Assembly (NCBI RefSeq): GCF_004768465.1
Contig: NZ_SRMF01000010.1
Coordinates: forward strand, 58,694-122,693
From: Natronospirillum operosum
GTDB taxonomy: Bacteria; Pseudomonadota; Gammaproteobacteria; Pseudomonadales; Natronospirillaceae
Length of the DNA: 64,000 nucleotides
Reading direction: 5' to 3'
Each line of letters begins with the position of its first letter. Position 1 is the stretch's first letter. This document shows, piece after piece, positions 7,473 through 20,852 of this stretch. A program made the position numbers and the translations under genes. The notes beneath the pieces were generated by a model. That model was not told where the DNA came from and ran no database searches. It was given only the letters and a program-made list of their open reading frames with translations.

Positions 7473-8458
7473 CAAGCGGCCATTGGAGGAGACACGCCTT
7501 TACGCAGCGCTGCCTGCATCTCGGCTGCCGTACGCACCCGCTTGACCTGCTCGAAGCAGATGCGGGCTTCGGGGTAGGCTCGCTCCAGATATTTCAGCCA
7601 CTGCTTGATGCGGCTGGGCATATAGCGCTCACGGCCGGCGGCAATATCGGTTGCGCCCAGTTGCATGACCGCCGCCAGGGCCTGTTCCCAGGTCCAGGGT
7701 GGCTGGCCGCAGGCTATGACGGCGGCAAGATTGGGCAGGGCCAGCGCCCCGCGTCCGAGCATCACATCGGTGACCCCGCTTGCGGCCCGGCAGCGGTCGT
7801 AATCCGCGCGTGACCACACCTCGCCATTGGCCACCACCGGCACCCCACGCTTGCGCGCCACCTCGGCCACCCGGGCGATCTCGTCCCAGTAGGCCGGCGG
7901 CCTGTAGCCATCCACCTTGGTACGCGCATGCACCACAATCTCGGCAGCACCGGCATCGAGCAGGGCCCAGGTATTGTCCAGCAGTCGTGCCCGGTCTTCA
8001 AAGCCGAGGCGCATCTTGGCCGTGACCGGCTGCGCCGCCGGCACGGCAGCACGCACCGCGCTGACCACACGATACAGCGTCTCCGGCTCGGTCAGCAGAA
8101 TGGCCCCACCCCGGCTCTTGTTGACAGTACGGGCGGGACAGCCGAAATTGATATCGACCCCGGGTGAGCCCAGCTCGACGGCACGCGCCGCATTAACGGC
8201 CATGGTTTCGGGGTTGTTGCCCAGCAGTTGCAGGCGAACAGGAGTACCGGCTGGCGTGCGAGCACCGGCGTGCAGCTCCGGGCACAGACGATGAAACACA
8301 CGCGGCGGCAAGAGTTCATCCACCACGCGCAGAAACTCGGTCACGCAGAGGTCAAAGCCGCCGTTGCGCGTAATCAGGTCACGCATGGTGGCGTCCATGA
8401 CGCCTTCCATTGGCGCCAGCAGCAGGCGCCCGCCCGGTTCAGAACTCCTTGTGGTCAT
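7466..8458 (-). CDS. dusC: tRNA-dihydrouridine synthase, DusC-type
   Basis: A flavoprotein reducing uridine in tRNA to dihydrouridine. DusC acts at position U16. Seen: FMN-binding start LLAPMEGVMD, active-site block INFGCPARTVNKSRGG (catalytic Cys), KMRLGF, VVHARTK and ANGEVWS, plus the C-terminal helical domain. About 330 residues is the normal size. Start ATG 8458 is chosen over an upstream in-frame TTG (8476); it overlaps the preceding gene by 20 bp. The last codons and the TAG stop fall inside the 43-bp repeat array, so the repeat may have replaced the original C-terminus. It is probably the last gene of a purL transcript. Confidence 0.88.
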   Translation of the reverse strand: MTTRSSEPGGRLLLAPMEGVMDATMRDLITRNGGFDLCVTEFLRVVDELLPPRVFHRLCPELHAGARTPAGTPVRLQLLGNNPETMAVNAARAVELGSPGVDINFGCPARTVNKSRGGAILLTEPETLYRVVSAVRAAVPAAQPVTAKMRLGFEDRARLLDNTWALLDAGAAEIVVHARTKVDGYRPPAYWDEIARVAEVARKRGVPVVANGEVWSRADYDRCRAASGVTDVMLGRGALALPNLAAVIACGQPPWTWEQALAAVMQLGATDIAAGRERYMPSRIKQWLKYLERAYPEARICFEQVKRVRTAAEMQAALRKGVSPPMAACL

Positions 8459-8786
8459 ATTGCTGCAACTGTTCAATCACCTTGGCCAGCTCTTCGCGCC
8501 CCTGCCGGTTCAGCAACTGCCCTCGTATCTGGCGGCTGTAGCGGTCGTCCAGATACTCGCAACGCATACGCAGCTCTTCCAGAAAGTCGTCATGGCGAAT
8601 GGGCACCGACAGAAAGGTACGCCACTCGATGTCCTTCGCCTCGCCGCGCTCCACCCGCTGCAGCAGTTCGAGCATGCTTTCACGGGTGGTGCGGTAGATG
8701 GGGTTGCGCTCGATACGCGCAAAGAACCAGATAAAGCCGCCAAACGCCAGCAGGACCACCACCAGTATGACCAGCGTTGCGAGCAT
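8439..8786 (-). CDS. Small membrane-anchored hypothetical protein downstream of purL
   Basis: A 115-residue protein with one N-terminal membrane helix (MLATLVILVVVLLAFGGFIWFF) and a charged cytoplasmic domain rich in Arg, Glu and Gln, probably helical. No family is recognised. The ATG at 8786 is only 4 bp from the purL stop, with GGAG nine bases upstream, and its end overlaps dusC by 20 bp, so purL, this gene and dusC form a tight operon. A longer reading upstream would run into purL and is not supported. Confidence 0.7.
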   Translation of the reverse strand: MLATLVILVVVLLAFGGFIWFFARIERNPIYRTTRESMLELLQRVERGEAKDIEWRTFLSVPIRHDDFLEELRMRCEYLDDRYSRQIRGQLLNRQGREELAKVIEQLQQYDHKEF

Positions 8787-8790
8787 GCCT

Positions 8791-12741
<3,951 letters not shown>

Positions 12742-12838
12742 GATCTGGAAGCCTCTGTAGCTTTTGGATGTCGCGCAGCCGGAGTTGCGATAGAGCGCCG
12801 GTATCATACTGAATCAGCCCGGAATTTTCATTGCCCGT

Positions 12839-14281
12839 ATGCATATTTTGGTTCGTCAGAGATTGATCCGTCGAGGTGCTATCTGGGCTTTCGTCGGTCT
12901 GCTGGTACTGGCTTTCCTCCTGCTGGGGTTCTCCCGGGTCAGTCATGTCGAGCGCATAGAGCGCGAAGGCGTGCTGCGTGTGGTCACCCTGAACGACCCC
13001 CGGCACTACAATGCCCAGGGCGATACGCTGGAAATGTCTCTGGCGCACCAGTTCGCCAACCATCTTGATGTGGACCTGCGCTTCCACACCGCAGACAGCA
13101 CCGAAGAACTGCGCCGGGCCCTGCGCCTGGGCCTGGCCGACATGGCCATCGGTGGCATTGTTGTGCCCGCCAGTCAGGCTGGCCCGCCGGACATGGCCTA
13201 CTCGCGGCCCTATATGGATGTACTGCAGCAAGTGGTCTACAAGCGCAACCAGGTGCAGACCCTGAATGAACTGGCGACCCTGACCGGAGCCGTGCGCGCC
13301 AACACGCCCCAGTACCGGGCCCTGCGCGCGCTCAACTCGGACCCCCCACTGGATATCGTCGCCTTCGAAGGTACCACCGAAGCCCTGCTGCAGGCACTGG
13401 GCAATGGCGAAGTGGACTATGCCGTGATCGACTCCAACGATCATGCCTACTATCGACCCTACTACCCCAGCCTGCGCCATGCATTTGATATTTCCGCACC
13501 GCAGCCGGTAGCCTGGCAGTTCTATGCCAACCGGGATGGCTCGCTGCGCCATGCGGCCAACCGGTTTCTGGATGATCTGGAGCAGTCCGGCCAGTTGGAA
13601 ATCGTGCTGGACCGACACCTGGGACATTTGCGCGAGTTCGACTACGTGGGCATCCGCCGTTTCGAGCGCCACGTCAACCAGCGCCTGCCGCCATTGCGGG
13701 ATTACTTCCAGAATGCCGCCGAAGAAAGCGGGCTGGACTGGCGTCTGCTGGCTGCCGTGGGCTACCAGGAATCACACTGGCGGCCCAATGCGGTTTCACC
13801 GACCGGGGTCAGAGGCATCATGATGCTGACCCTGCGCACGGCCGGTGACCTGGGTGTCAGCAACCGGCTCGACCCCCAACAGAGCGTCATGGGCGGCGCC
13901 CGCTACCTGGCCGAGCTGCACAACCGGGTGCCCGACCATATACAGGACCCGGATCGCATGTGGTTCGCACTGGCGGCCTACAACGTGGGCATGGGGCATG
14001 TGATGGACGCCCGGCGCATTGCCGCCGCACTGGACGAGAGCGCCGACTACTGGGCCGAACTGCGCCAGTACCTGCCGCTGCTGCGCGACCCCGAATACTA
14101 CCGCCACACCCGCTTCGGTTTTGCCCGGGGCGACGAGCCCGTCATCTATGTGGAAAATATCCGCCGCTACTACGACCTGCTGCGCTGGATGTTCCCATCC
14201 GAAGATGAGTCGGACACCCTGCTGCCCGGCCTGGAACCGGAAGCGCCCGCCATAGTGCTGCCGCCGCTGTTCCAGCTCTGA
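12839..14281 (+). CDS. mltF: Membrane-bound lytic murein transglycosylase F
   Basis: A peptidoglycan lytic transglycosylase of 480 residues. It has a membrane anchor (about residues 15-35), a periplasmic solute-binding-protein (SBP_bac_3) domain starting REGVLRVVTLNDP (about 45-270), and a C-terminal SLT domain with catalytic Glu in AAVGYQESHW, then SPTGVRGIMMLT and AAYNVGMGH. It cleaves glycan strands to 1,6-anhydro products, and in the family the N-terminal domain binds muropeptides and controls activity. It is divergent from purL; the ribosome binding site is weak. Confidence 0.94.
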   Translation: MHILVRQRLIRRGAIWAFVGLLVLAFLLLGFSRVSHVERIEREGVLRVVTLNDPRHYNAQGDTLEMSLAHQFANHLDVDLRFHTADSTEELRRALRLGLADMAIGGIVVPASQAGPPDMAYSRPYMDVLQQVVYKRNQVQTLNELATLTGAVRANTPQYRALRALNSDPPLDIVAFEGTTEALLQALGNGEVDYAVIDSNDHAYYRPYYPSLRHAFDISAPQPVAWQFYANRDGSLRHAANRFLDDLEQSGQLEIVLDRHLGHLREFDYVGIRRFERHVNQRLPPLRDYFQNAAEESGLDWRLLAAVGYQESHWRPNAVSPTGVRGIMMLTLRTAGDLGVSNRLDPQQSVMGGARYLAELHNRVPDHIQDPDRMWFALAAYNVGMGHVMDARRIAAALDESADYWAELRQYLPLLRDPEYYRHTRFGFARGDEPVIYVENIRRYYDLLRWMFPSEDESDTLLPGLEPEAPAIVLPPLFQL

Positions 14282-14296
14282 CCGCCGAGCCGACGC

Positions 14297-15250
14297 TCAG
14301 GGGCGTGCGAAACGACGGCGCCCCGCCACCAGCAGAAACAACACCAGCATCAGCAGGAACAGAGGTGAAAAGGCACCGGTGGTTTCGTTGACGCGGCGGG
14401 AGACGACGTGTTCTTGGACGGAGTACAAAGCAGGGCCTGACAATGCCCAGTCTCTGATTGCAGCAACACGTGTATAGCCCGCAGGTATCTCAGTTTCATT
14501 GCAATCACCAGAAAAACCGAAACTGGTCAGACCTACCAGAACAGGAGTTGCCCCTCCTTCATATACCAATGGTCCACCGCTGTCACCCTGACAAGCATCC
14601 CCATCGTCGAACGCACCGGCAAATACCACATAGTCGCTCCACGAGTTCCAGACGCGCTGGGCGTCACTGATATCCGTCGTCAGGAAGCTGGCTTCACTTT
14701 CCAGGGTCAAGGTTACCCCCTGGAGGATGTCTGAAGTTGAGCTCTGGACGCCGGATTCAGTCTGTCCCCAACCGTAGGCAATAACCTTTTCCCTACTGTT
14801 TACCCACTGATCACTCTGCCTCTTTGTGGCCAGACGAACCGGCTCGACACCCGCAGGCACATTGTCCCCGACAAACACCAGCGCAGCATCCTTGTACAAG
14901 CTCTCGTAGCCTGGAAATATCTCGATCTGGCTCGACACGACCCTCTGACTAACAGGCACCTGAGTGTGATCGCCACCGGGCGAGTTGAAAGTAAACCGGA
15001 CTCGCCTGGCTTTGGTCTGAGAATGGTCATCAAATACACAATGCGCGGCCGTAAGCACCCAGCCATTGCCGATATAGTTGGCACCGCACTTGAACGTGAA
15101 GGTGCCGGAAAAATCTATTTCCATGAATACGATGTAGGAAGGAGGATCAGTGACATCCTCCCCATTGATGATTTTGGGTTCCACGAGATAAAACCCGGTC
15201 AGCAGCCACCACAGGGACAGGGTTGAGATCAGAACACCGGTTTTCTTCAT
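14297..15250 (-). CDS. Exported trypsin-like serine protease with C-terminal membrane/sorting tail
   Basis: An S1-family endopeptidase of 317 residues with a Sec signal (MKKTGVLISTLSLWWLLTG). Triad: His in LTAAHC, Asp in KDAALVF, Ser in CQGDSGGP. After the protease domain comes a hydrophobic helix and basic tail (TTGAFSPLFLLMLVLFLLVA then GRRRFARP), arranged like a GlyGly-CTERM/rhombosortase-type sorting signal, although the glycine motif is not clear. It is probably secreted or surface-bound. ATG 15250 is preferred to TTG 15262, since a GAGGA sits about 12 bases ahead. It converges with mltF. The neighbouring type I exporter on the other strand is unlikely to export a Sec-dependent protein. 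Confidence 0.85.
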   Translation of the reverse strand: MKKTGVLISTLSLWWLLTGFYLVEPKIINGEDVTDPPSYIVFMEIDFSGTFTFKCGANYIGNGWVLTAAHCVFDDHSQTKARRVRFTFNSPGGDHTQVPVSQRVVSSQIEIFPGYESLYKDAALVFVGDNVPAGVEPVRLATKRQSDQWVNSREKVIAYGWGQTESGVQSSTSDILQGVTLTLESEASFLTTDISDAQRVWNSWSDYVVFAGAFDDGDACQGDSGGPLVYEGGATPVLVGLTSFGFSGDCNETEIPAGYTRVAAIRDWALSGPALYSVQEHVVSRRVNETTGAFSPLFLLMLVLFLLVAGRRRFARP

Positions 15251-15639
15251 CGGCAGGGTCAATCCTCAGGCAGAGGCAGGCTCATCCTGAGCCTGCTGGC
15301 ATCTTCTTGTGACCCTGATACTAGCGCAATGACGGCAACCAGGCCATGCGCAGACTCTGTTGATATTCAGCCTGCTCATCAGACTGAACCCAGGGATAAA
15401 GAAAAATGAGACCCTCCTCACATATCCTGAATGTCGCGGTTGTTTTCTCGTTCTGAGCCTTCCCAGGCATGCAGAGTTGAAATATGGTTTTTCAGGCAGG
15501 CGCCAGAACAATGCCCTGGAGCCTGCGGTAGCCACTCCACATGTGAGAGGGCTATCAACTCCGGTCAAAAGGAATTACAGGGTTTACAACCTGAATAGCG
15601 GCCGCATCCAGATTAAAGGGAATCAGGGACACCGATGGC
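15251..15639. other. Intergenic region between the protease and the type I secretion genes
   Basis: 389 bp, divergent, with lower GC than the surroundings. It holds a 9-bp-stem hairpin (GCAGGCTCA-TCC-TGAGCCTGC, 15276-15296) in the protease leader and presumably both promoters. I could not pick convincing promoter hexamers. Short reading frames here lack ribosome binding sites and look non-coding. Confidence 0.5.
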
Positions 15640-17811
15640 ATGGAACCTCCACAACTCCTGTCTGCTCCGGAAGCACTGGCACTGGTCGCTCGATTTCATG
15701 GCGTCGCGGCTGATGCGGAGCAGATCAGGCACACGATCGGCAAGCCCGAGCAAACATACGAGCTGGCTGATGTTGTTCAGGCCGCCAGGCAACTGGGGCT
15801 AAAGGCGCGCTCATTCAGGGCACGAGTTGATCAGTTGCAACAACTACCCTTGCCCGCTTTGGCGTTGCATCAATCCGGCCACCTGCTGATCATCGCCCGT
15901 ACAGACGGCGACAAGGTGCTGGTGCATGACGTGCAGACCGGTCAGCCAGACACTCTGGCGCTGGACAGCCTTGCAGATCAACTGACCGGCGATCTCATTC
16001 TGGTCAGCCGTCAGCAGACCTTGTTTGATACAGCGCAGCGCTTCAGCCTCAAATGGTTTCTGCCTTCCATTCTGAAGCACAAGAACCTGCTGAAGCAGGT
16101 TCTGCTTGCCTCCCTTTTTGTGCAGTTGTTTGCGCTCATTACGCCGATGTTCTTTCAGGTGATGATTGACAAGGTACTGGTACATGAAGGGCGAACTACA
16201 TTGCATGTGCTGGCCATCGGCCTCCTGGCAGTATCCGCATTCGATGTGCTGTTGAATGGTCTGCGCACCTATGTGCTGTCCCATACCACCAGCCGCATCG
16301 ATGTCGTACTGGGGTCAAAGCTGTTCAGCCATCTGACCAAGCTGCCGGTAAGCTACTATAAAGCCCGGCGTGTCGGCGATACCGTCGCCAGAGTCCGTGA
16401 ACTGGACACCATTCGTGAGTTCATAACAGGGTCCTCTGTCACGCTCATTATTGATGTTCTCTTCACCTTTGTCTTCTTCGCCGTCTTGTTCCTGTACAAC
16501 GTTACGCTCGCGCTGGTAGTTCTCGCCTCCATTCCCTGCTATGTCCTGTTGTCAGCAATCATCACTCCGGTATTACGCTCACGCGTTCAGGATATGTTTC
16601 GACGGGGGGCTGACAATCAGGCCTTTGTTGTCGAGTCGGTAACCGGGATGGACACTCTGAAAGCCATGGCCGTTGAACCCCTGATGCAACGCAAGTGGGA
16701 GGGCCAGTTGGCTGCCTATGTCAGTGCATCGTTCAAGGCCAGGAATCTGGGCAATATATCAAACCAGGTCGCCAACCTTATAAACAAGGTGATCACTGTT
16801 CTGATCCTCTGGGTGGGTGCAGGCCTGGTCATGCAGGGCGCCATGACCATCGGTATGCTGATCGCATTCAATATGATCGCCGGGCGCATCAGCGGCCCCA
16901 TACTGCGGTTGGTCCAACTGTGGCAGGACTTTCAACAAACCGGCATCTCTCTGCAGAGGCTGGGTGACATCCTGAACTCACCGGTCGAACCCGGGCACGA
17001 CCCCAACCGCACCTCACTCCCGGACCTGAAAGGTGAAATCAACTTCGATCACGTCACCTTTGCTTACGACCCAAACCGCCCCCCGGTACTTAACGACATC
17101 TCCCTGAAAATACCAGCCGGTCAGAGCATCGGGATTGTCGGTCGCTCAGGTTCAGGCAAAAGCACACTGACTCGACTGGTTCAGCGCCTTTACGCGCCAG
17201 ATTCAGGGCGGGTGCTGGTTGACGGCATCGACCTCGCCATGATCGACCCTTCATGGTTGCGCCGACAAGTGGGAGTTGTTCTGCAGGACAGTTTTCTGTT
17301 CAACCGCTCCATCCGAGACAATATTGCCCTGGCTGACCCCGGTGCCCCCATCGAACGTGTTGTCAACGTAGCCAAGCTGGCAGGAGCGCATGACTTTATT
17401 CTTGAGCTGCCTCAGGGCTATGACACACCCACCGGTGAACAGGCTGGGTTGCTGTCAGGGGGCCAGAAACAGCGCATCGCCATCGCCCGAGCACTGCTGA
17501 CCAATCCCAGGATCCTCATCTTCGACGAGGCAACGAGTGCACTGGATTATGAATCAGAATCAATCATCCAGCAGAACATGGCCCAGATCGCAAAGGGACG
17601 AACCGTCATCATCATCGCGCATCGCCTTTCCACTGTGCGCCATACGGACAGGATTGTCGTGATGGACAAGGGGCGCATTGTGGAAACCGGAGACCACAAG
17701 CATCTCCTGGCCAAGCGTGGCATCTATGCTCATCTGCACGCACTGCAAAGTGGCACCGCAGATTCAGGTCGACACGAAGCCATGCTTGCCGCCGCCGGAG
17801 AGACATCATGA
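15640..17811 (+). CDS. Type I secretion ABC transporter (HlyB/RtxB-like, with C39-like domain)
   Basis: Inner-membrane permease/ATPase of a type I secretion system, 723 residues. Domains: N-terminal peptidase C39-like domain (about 1-125) without the catalytic Cys, as in HlyB, so a binding rather than processing domain; a six-helix ABC transmembrane domain (about 150-430); and an ATPase domain with Walker A GRSGSGKST (about 501), signature LLSGGQKQR and Walker B ILIFDEATSALD, then AHRLST. It overlaps the adaptor gene by 4 bp (ATGA). Its likely substrate is the 1224-residue RTX protein encoded downstream. No TolC-type outer-membrane gene is present in the window. Confidence 0.93.
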   Translation: MEPPQLLSAPEALALVARFHGVAADAEQIRHTIGKPEQTYELADVVQAARQLGLKARSFRARVDQLQQLPLPALALHQSGHLLIIARTDGDKVLVHDVQTGQPDTLALDSLADQLTGDLILVSRQQTLFDTAQRFSLKWFLPSILKHKNLLKQVLLASLFVQLFALITPMFFQVMIDKVLVHEGRTTLHVLAIGLLAVSAFDVLLNGLRTYVLSHTTSRIDVVLGSKLFSHLTKLPVSYYKARRVGDTVARVRELDTIREFITGSSVTLIIDVLFTFVFFAVLFLYNVTLALVVLASIPCYVLLSAIITPVLRSRVQDMFRRGADNQAFVVESVTGMDTLKAMAVEPLMQRKWEGQLAAYVSASFKARNLGNISNQVANLINKVITVLILWVGAGLVMQGAMTIGMLIAFNMIAGRISGPILRLVQLWQDFQQTGISLQRLGDILNSPVEPGHDPNRTSLPDLKGEINFDHVTFAYDPNRPPVLNDISLKIPAGQSIGIVGRSGSGKSTLTRLVQRLYAPDSGRVLVDGIDLAMIDPSWLRRQVGVVLQDSFLFNRSIRDNIALADPGAPIERVVNVAKLAGAHDFILELPQGYDTPTGEQAGLLSGGQKQRIAIARALLTNPRILIFDEATSALDYESESIIQQNMAQIAKGRTVIIIAHRLSTVRHTDRIVVMDKGRIVETGDHKHLLAKRGIYAHLHALQSGTADSGRHEAMLAAAGETS

Positions 17812-19169
17812 TGGCTCGCCTGCCAACAATCGGCCGCCGCAAGAGGGAAGCAGTTGACCCCATCGCCAATGACTTCAAACCTGCGGCTATAGCACTCGAA
17901 GAGGCACCGCCGAGCCGTGTGGCACGGGGCATACTGTGGTCAATCATGGCTTTTTTCCTTAGCGCGGTTGCCTGGGCAAGCGTGGGACGTGTCGATGTCG
18001 TCGCCGTCACAGAGGGCCAACTGGTACCCAAAGGGCGCACGAATATCGTTCAACCCTCGCAAATGGGGAGAGTGGCACAGATTCATATAGAGGATGGTTC
18101 TCTGGTCGAGGTTGGCCAACCGCTGGTTACTCTGGACGGCACTGAGACACAGGCCGAAGTCACTCGATTGCAGGATATCCGGCAACTGACACAACGGCGC
18201 CTGCAAAGACAAACCTTGTGGACTGAATTCCTGCAACTCGGCCTGTCAACCAACGAGTCTTCCGAACCTGCTCAGATACAACTCGAGACAGAGGATGCCT
18301 TGCTTTCCAGCCGGCATCAGGCCCTGCTGGTTATGGATGCGGGCCTGGCGCAACGCCTGCGGGCCCGCGAACTGGAATACTCAAGAACCTCTGCAACAGT
18401 ACAGCGACTTGAGCAGACTCAGCCACTGTTGGCAGAGCATGCCAGTGCAATACAGGCTCTGAATGAGCGCGATATGGCACCCAGAGTAGAGCTTATCGCC
18501 ATGGAGCGTGAAATTATTCAGATGGATGGCCAACTTGAAGGCGACCGTTTGAGATTGATTCAGCTGGAAGCGGAAATTGAAGAAATCGAACATCAGCGGA
18601 GACAGCTCTGGACTGATGCATTGGAAAGATCACTGACCGAGCAGGAATCTCTGGAAGCAGAACTTGAGGATCTGGGACAACAACTGGTGAAGGCCACCTC
18701 CTTGAGTGAGCAACAGGTGTTGCGAGCCCCGGTCAGCGGCATCATCCACAACCTGCAAGTCAATACCATCGGCAGCGTAGTCCAGCCAGCTCAGACGCTG
18801 CTCGAAATCATTCCCAGTCAGGAGCGGGTCATAGCTGAAGTCTGGGTCGACAACCGTGATATCGGCTTTGTCAACGAAGGGCAATCCGCTTCACTGAAAC
18901 TGAACGCTTTTGCTTTTACCCGGTACGGCACAGTTCCGGGGACAGTTACCAGTGTTTCCAATGACGCCATCGTGGATGAGAACGCCGGTCCCAGATACCT
19001 GGCCCGCATTGAACTGGATCAACATTATATCGACCTGGGCGGCAAGGAAGTCAGTCTGGCACCGGGCATGACCCTGAGCGCCGAGGTCACCACTGGGCAA
19101 CGACGGCTGATCGAGTTTTTTGCCGCGCCCATACTGTCCGCGCTGGATGAAACAGGTCGAGAGCGCTAA
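17808..19169 (+). CDS. Type I secretion membrane fusion protein (HlyD family)
   Basis: The periplasmic adaptor of the type I exporter, 453 residues. It has a short cytoplasmic N-terminus, one membrane helix (about 42-62, GILWSIMAFFLSAVAWASVG), a first lipoyl-like half-motif (VQPSQMGRVAQIHIEDGSLV), a long alpha-helical coiled hairpin (about 115-300, many Glu/Gln/Leu), the second half-motif (VLRAPVSGIIHNLQVNTIGS) and a beta-barrel C-terminus ending in a membrane-proximal strand. It is translationally coupled to the ABC gene through an ATGA overlap. Confidence 0.93.
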   Translation: MMARLPTIGRRKREAVDPIANDFKPAAIALEEAPPSRVARGILWSIMAFFLSAVAWASVGRVDVVAVTEGQLVPKGRTNIVQPSQMGRVAQIHIEDGSLVEVGQPLVTLDGTETQAEVTRLQDIRQLTQRRLQRQTLWTEFLQLGLSTNESSEPAQIQLETEDALLSSRHQALLVMDAGLAQRLRARELEYSRTSATVQRLEQTQPLLAEHASAIQALNERDMAPRVELIAMEREIIQMDGQLEGDRLRLIQLEAEIEEIEHQRRQLWTDALERSLTEQESLEAELEDLGQQLVKATSLSEQQVLRAPVSGIIHNLQVNTIGSVVQPAQTLLEIIPSQERVIAEVWVDNRDIGFVNEGQSASLKLNAFAFTRYGTVPGTVTSVSNDAIVDENAGPRYLARIELDQHYIDLGGKEVSLAPGMTLSAEVTTGQRRLIEFFAAPILSALDETGRER

Positions 19170-19204
19170 TCCAAATCAGACAGGAACTGTACCAAGGAAA
19201 AAAC

Positions 19205-19873
19205 ATGACCGTCCTCAAAAGATACACACCACTATCCGTACTAACGCTGATCTTGGCCGGCTTGCTGTCCTTGCTCGGTCTGGGGACAACGGCCTTCAGC
19301 GAAGAAGGTCAGACAATAGCCTGTCTTGAACCCCCGTTGGAGCAATACGGTACAGCGGTGGAAGACCCTGCTCATTATTTCAATCTGTCACCGGATTGCG
19401 TGGTTCAGGTGCCCGGAGAGCCGGGCACAGACGAAGAGAACCTGCGTTTAAGTGTAGGCCTGTGCTTTCCTGAGTTGATACGCTGCGATGAAACAGACAA
19501 TCACTATTATCGGCTTCATATATCCAACCAATATGCCCCTGACACTTTCGCCGGGACTAGAGACTTGTTCTCCCTAACCCATGACGAATATCTTTCCACC
19601 ACAGAATACGATGTATTAATCAGCTCGCCATCCATGAGAGAAAGACATGAAAGAACTCTCTACGTATATATATCTAGCAACAATAAGGATATTTTTATCA
19701 CGTGCCATGATATAGCTCTCAACTGCATTCTTCATGGCCAAATACATGCCTCTGGCGTTTCCTACTCTTTGCGCTCAAATAACATGGCATACAGGGACTG
19801 GCCTCAACTACATGAGGCTGTAATAACCTTTGTAGAGGCGACAATCGAGCACACTGGCAATATAGCACCCTAG
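19205..19873 (+). CDS. Exported six-cysteine protein in the type I secretion cluster, unrecognised
   Basis: A 222-residue protein with a clear Sec signal peptide (about residues 1-31). The mature part has six cysteines (40, 65, 87, 94, 167, 174), suggesting up to three disulfides in the periplasm. No family is recognised. AAGGA lies about seven bases before the ATG, and it follows the adaptor gene by 35 bp, so it is probably in the same transcript. GC content falls through the gene, especially its last third, unlike the exporter genes. A periplasmic role linked to the exported protein (protection or maturation) is possible; this is inference from position only. Confidence 0.7.
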   Translation: MTVLKRYTPLSVLTLILAGLLSLLGLGTTAFSEEGQTIACLEPPLEQYGTAVEDPAHYFNLSPDCVVQVPGEPGTDEENLRLSVGLCFPELIRCDETDNHYYRLHISNQYAPDTFAGTRDLFSLTHDEYLSTTEYDVLISSPSMRERHERTLYVYISSNNKDIFITCHDIALNCILHGQIHASGVSYSLRSNNMAYRDWPQLHEAVITFVEATIEHTGNIAP

Positions 19874-19969
19874 CGCTATTCCAATTGGGAAGCTCCTTTT
19901 CATAGATACTGTACCCAACTGTAGTAAGGAAAACACGAAACCCACGCGAATGAGAAACAAGGAGACGTT

Positions 19970-20053
19970 ATGTCCAACCCACACAACAACCTCGCCGACT
20001 TTGCCAGCCAGTACCATGACAACATGGCCAACAGGGTGCCAGTAACACAATGA
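19970..20053 (+). CDS. 27-residue small protein, translationally coupled to the next gene
   Basis: A short reading frame starting MSNPHNNLADF and ending NRVPVTQ. It has an excellent ribosome binding site (AAGGAG, six bases before the ATG), and its TGA stop overlaps the ATG of the next gene as ATGA (20050-20053). No signal or membrane segment is present; it is polar and Asn-rich. It could be a coupling leader peptide, a real small protein, or the start of a decayed gene. The strong ribosome binding site and exact overlap are the only evidence that it is translated. Confidence 0.5.
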   Translation: MSNPHNNLADFASQYHDNMANRVPVTQ

Positions 20054-20823
20054 CCAACAAGGACTCTTCCGCCATGACTCGCTATTTGACCGCAATATTG
20101 AACACTCTGGCTATTGCTATCTTCACCTCATTGGTCGGAGCACTTGCTCTGAAAGCCGACACCGACCGATATGGAGTGGACTGCACAACATCTCCAGATC
20201 ACGAGGAACACGTTCAGATAGACATAGAATCGGAAACCGTTTATGTGGGGGATTGCGAACTGCCAATCGAGAACCTCAACTATCAGGGGATTAGTGACAT
20301 CACTGATAAAACCACATATATATGGAATTCAATTGGAAGACATGTTGACCTCAGGCCTCAACTGTTGTCGGGGCGTTTTAGCATCATGGATTATTTCATA
20401 TTAACGGGGAACCTGGAGAGTATAGAGATACTTTTTGAACTGGGCTACAGGCCAGACCAAGGGGACACTCTATCTTTAGAGCTTTTACTACGATCACTAT
20501 CTTGGTTTGACTCCGGTTTTCTTGAAACAGAAACCCAAAGAAGTGACTATGCCGCTATGATGGAGATATTGATAGACAACTATTCTGACATAGACTTTGA
20601 ATACCATGAAGTAACATTTATTGAGTCATTCATCATGTCATTCTGTTCCACAAGAAAGTATGAAGACGGAGATCTTAGCAAATTAACCCTCTCTCAAATA
20701 AACCCTGAAATTGACATTGGGAGGAATCAAAATATAGACAAGATAAAAGCATTAGTAGAACTGGATCTATACGATTCTGACTGCGTCTCACAACTAAATG
20801 AATACTTTAGAATTAACTATTAA
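20050..20823 (+). CDS. AT-rich exported or membrane-anchored protein in the type I secretion cluster
   Basis: A 257-residue protein with an N-terminal hydrophobic segment (about 13-35, signal peptide or anchor), four cysteines in the exported part, and one stretch resembling an ankyrin-type helix pair (MDYFILTGNLESIEILFELG). No firm family. Its base composition is clearly more AT-rich than the ABC and HlyD genes, and codon use differs (many ATA, TTA, AGA), pointing to recent acquisition. It is coupled to the 27-codon frame upstream and lies 29 bp before the RTX substrate gene. Position next to a secreted protein makes an immunity- or chaperone-like role worth testing, but nothing in the sequence shows it. 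Confidence 0.7.
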   Translation: MTNKDSSAMTRYLTAILNTLAIAIFTSLVGALALKADTDRYGVDCTTSPDHEEHVQIDIESETVYVGDCELPIENLNYQGISDITDKTTYIWNSIGRHVDLRPQLLSGRFSIMDYFILTGNLESIEILFELGYRPDQGDTLSLELLLRSLSWFDSGFLETETQRSDYAAMMEILIDNYSDIDFEYHEVTFIESFIMSFCSTRKYEDGDLSKLTLSQINPEIDIGRNQNIDKIKALVELDLYDSDCVSQLNEYFRINY

Positions 20824-20852
20824 TTGAAACAAACACATAAGGAAATGAAATC

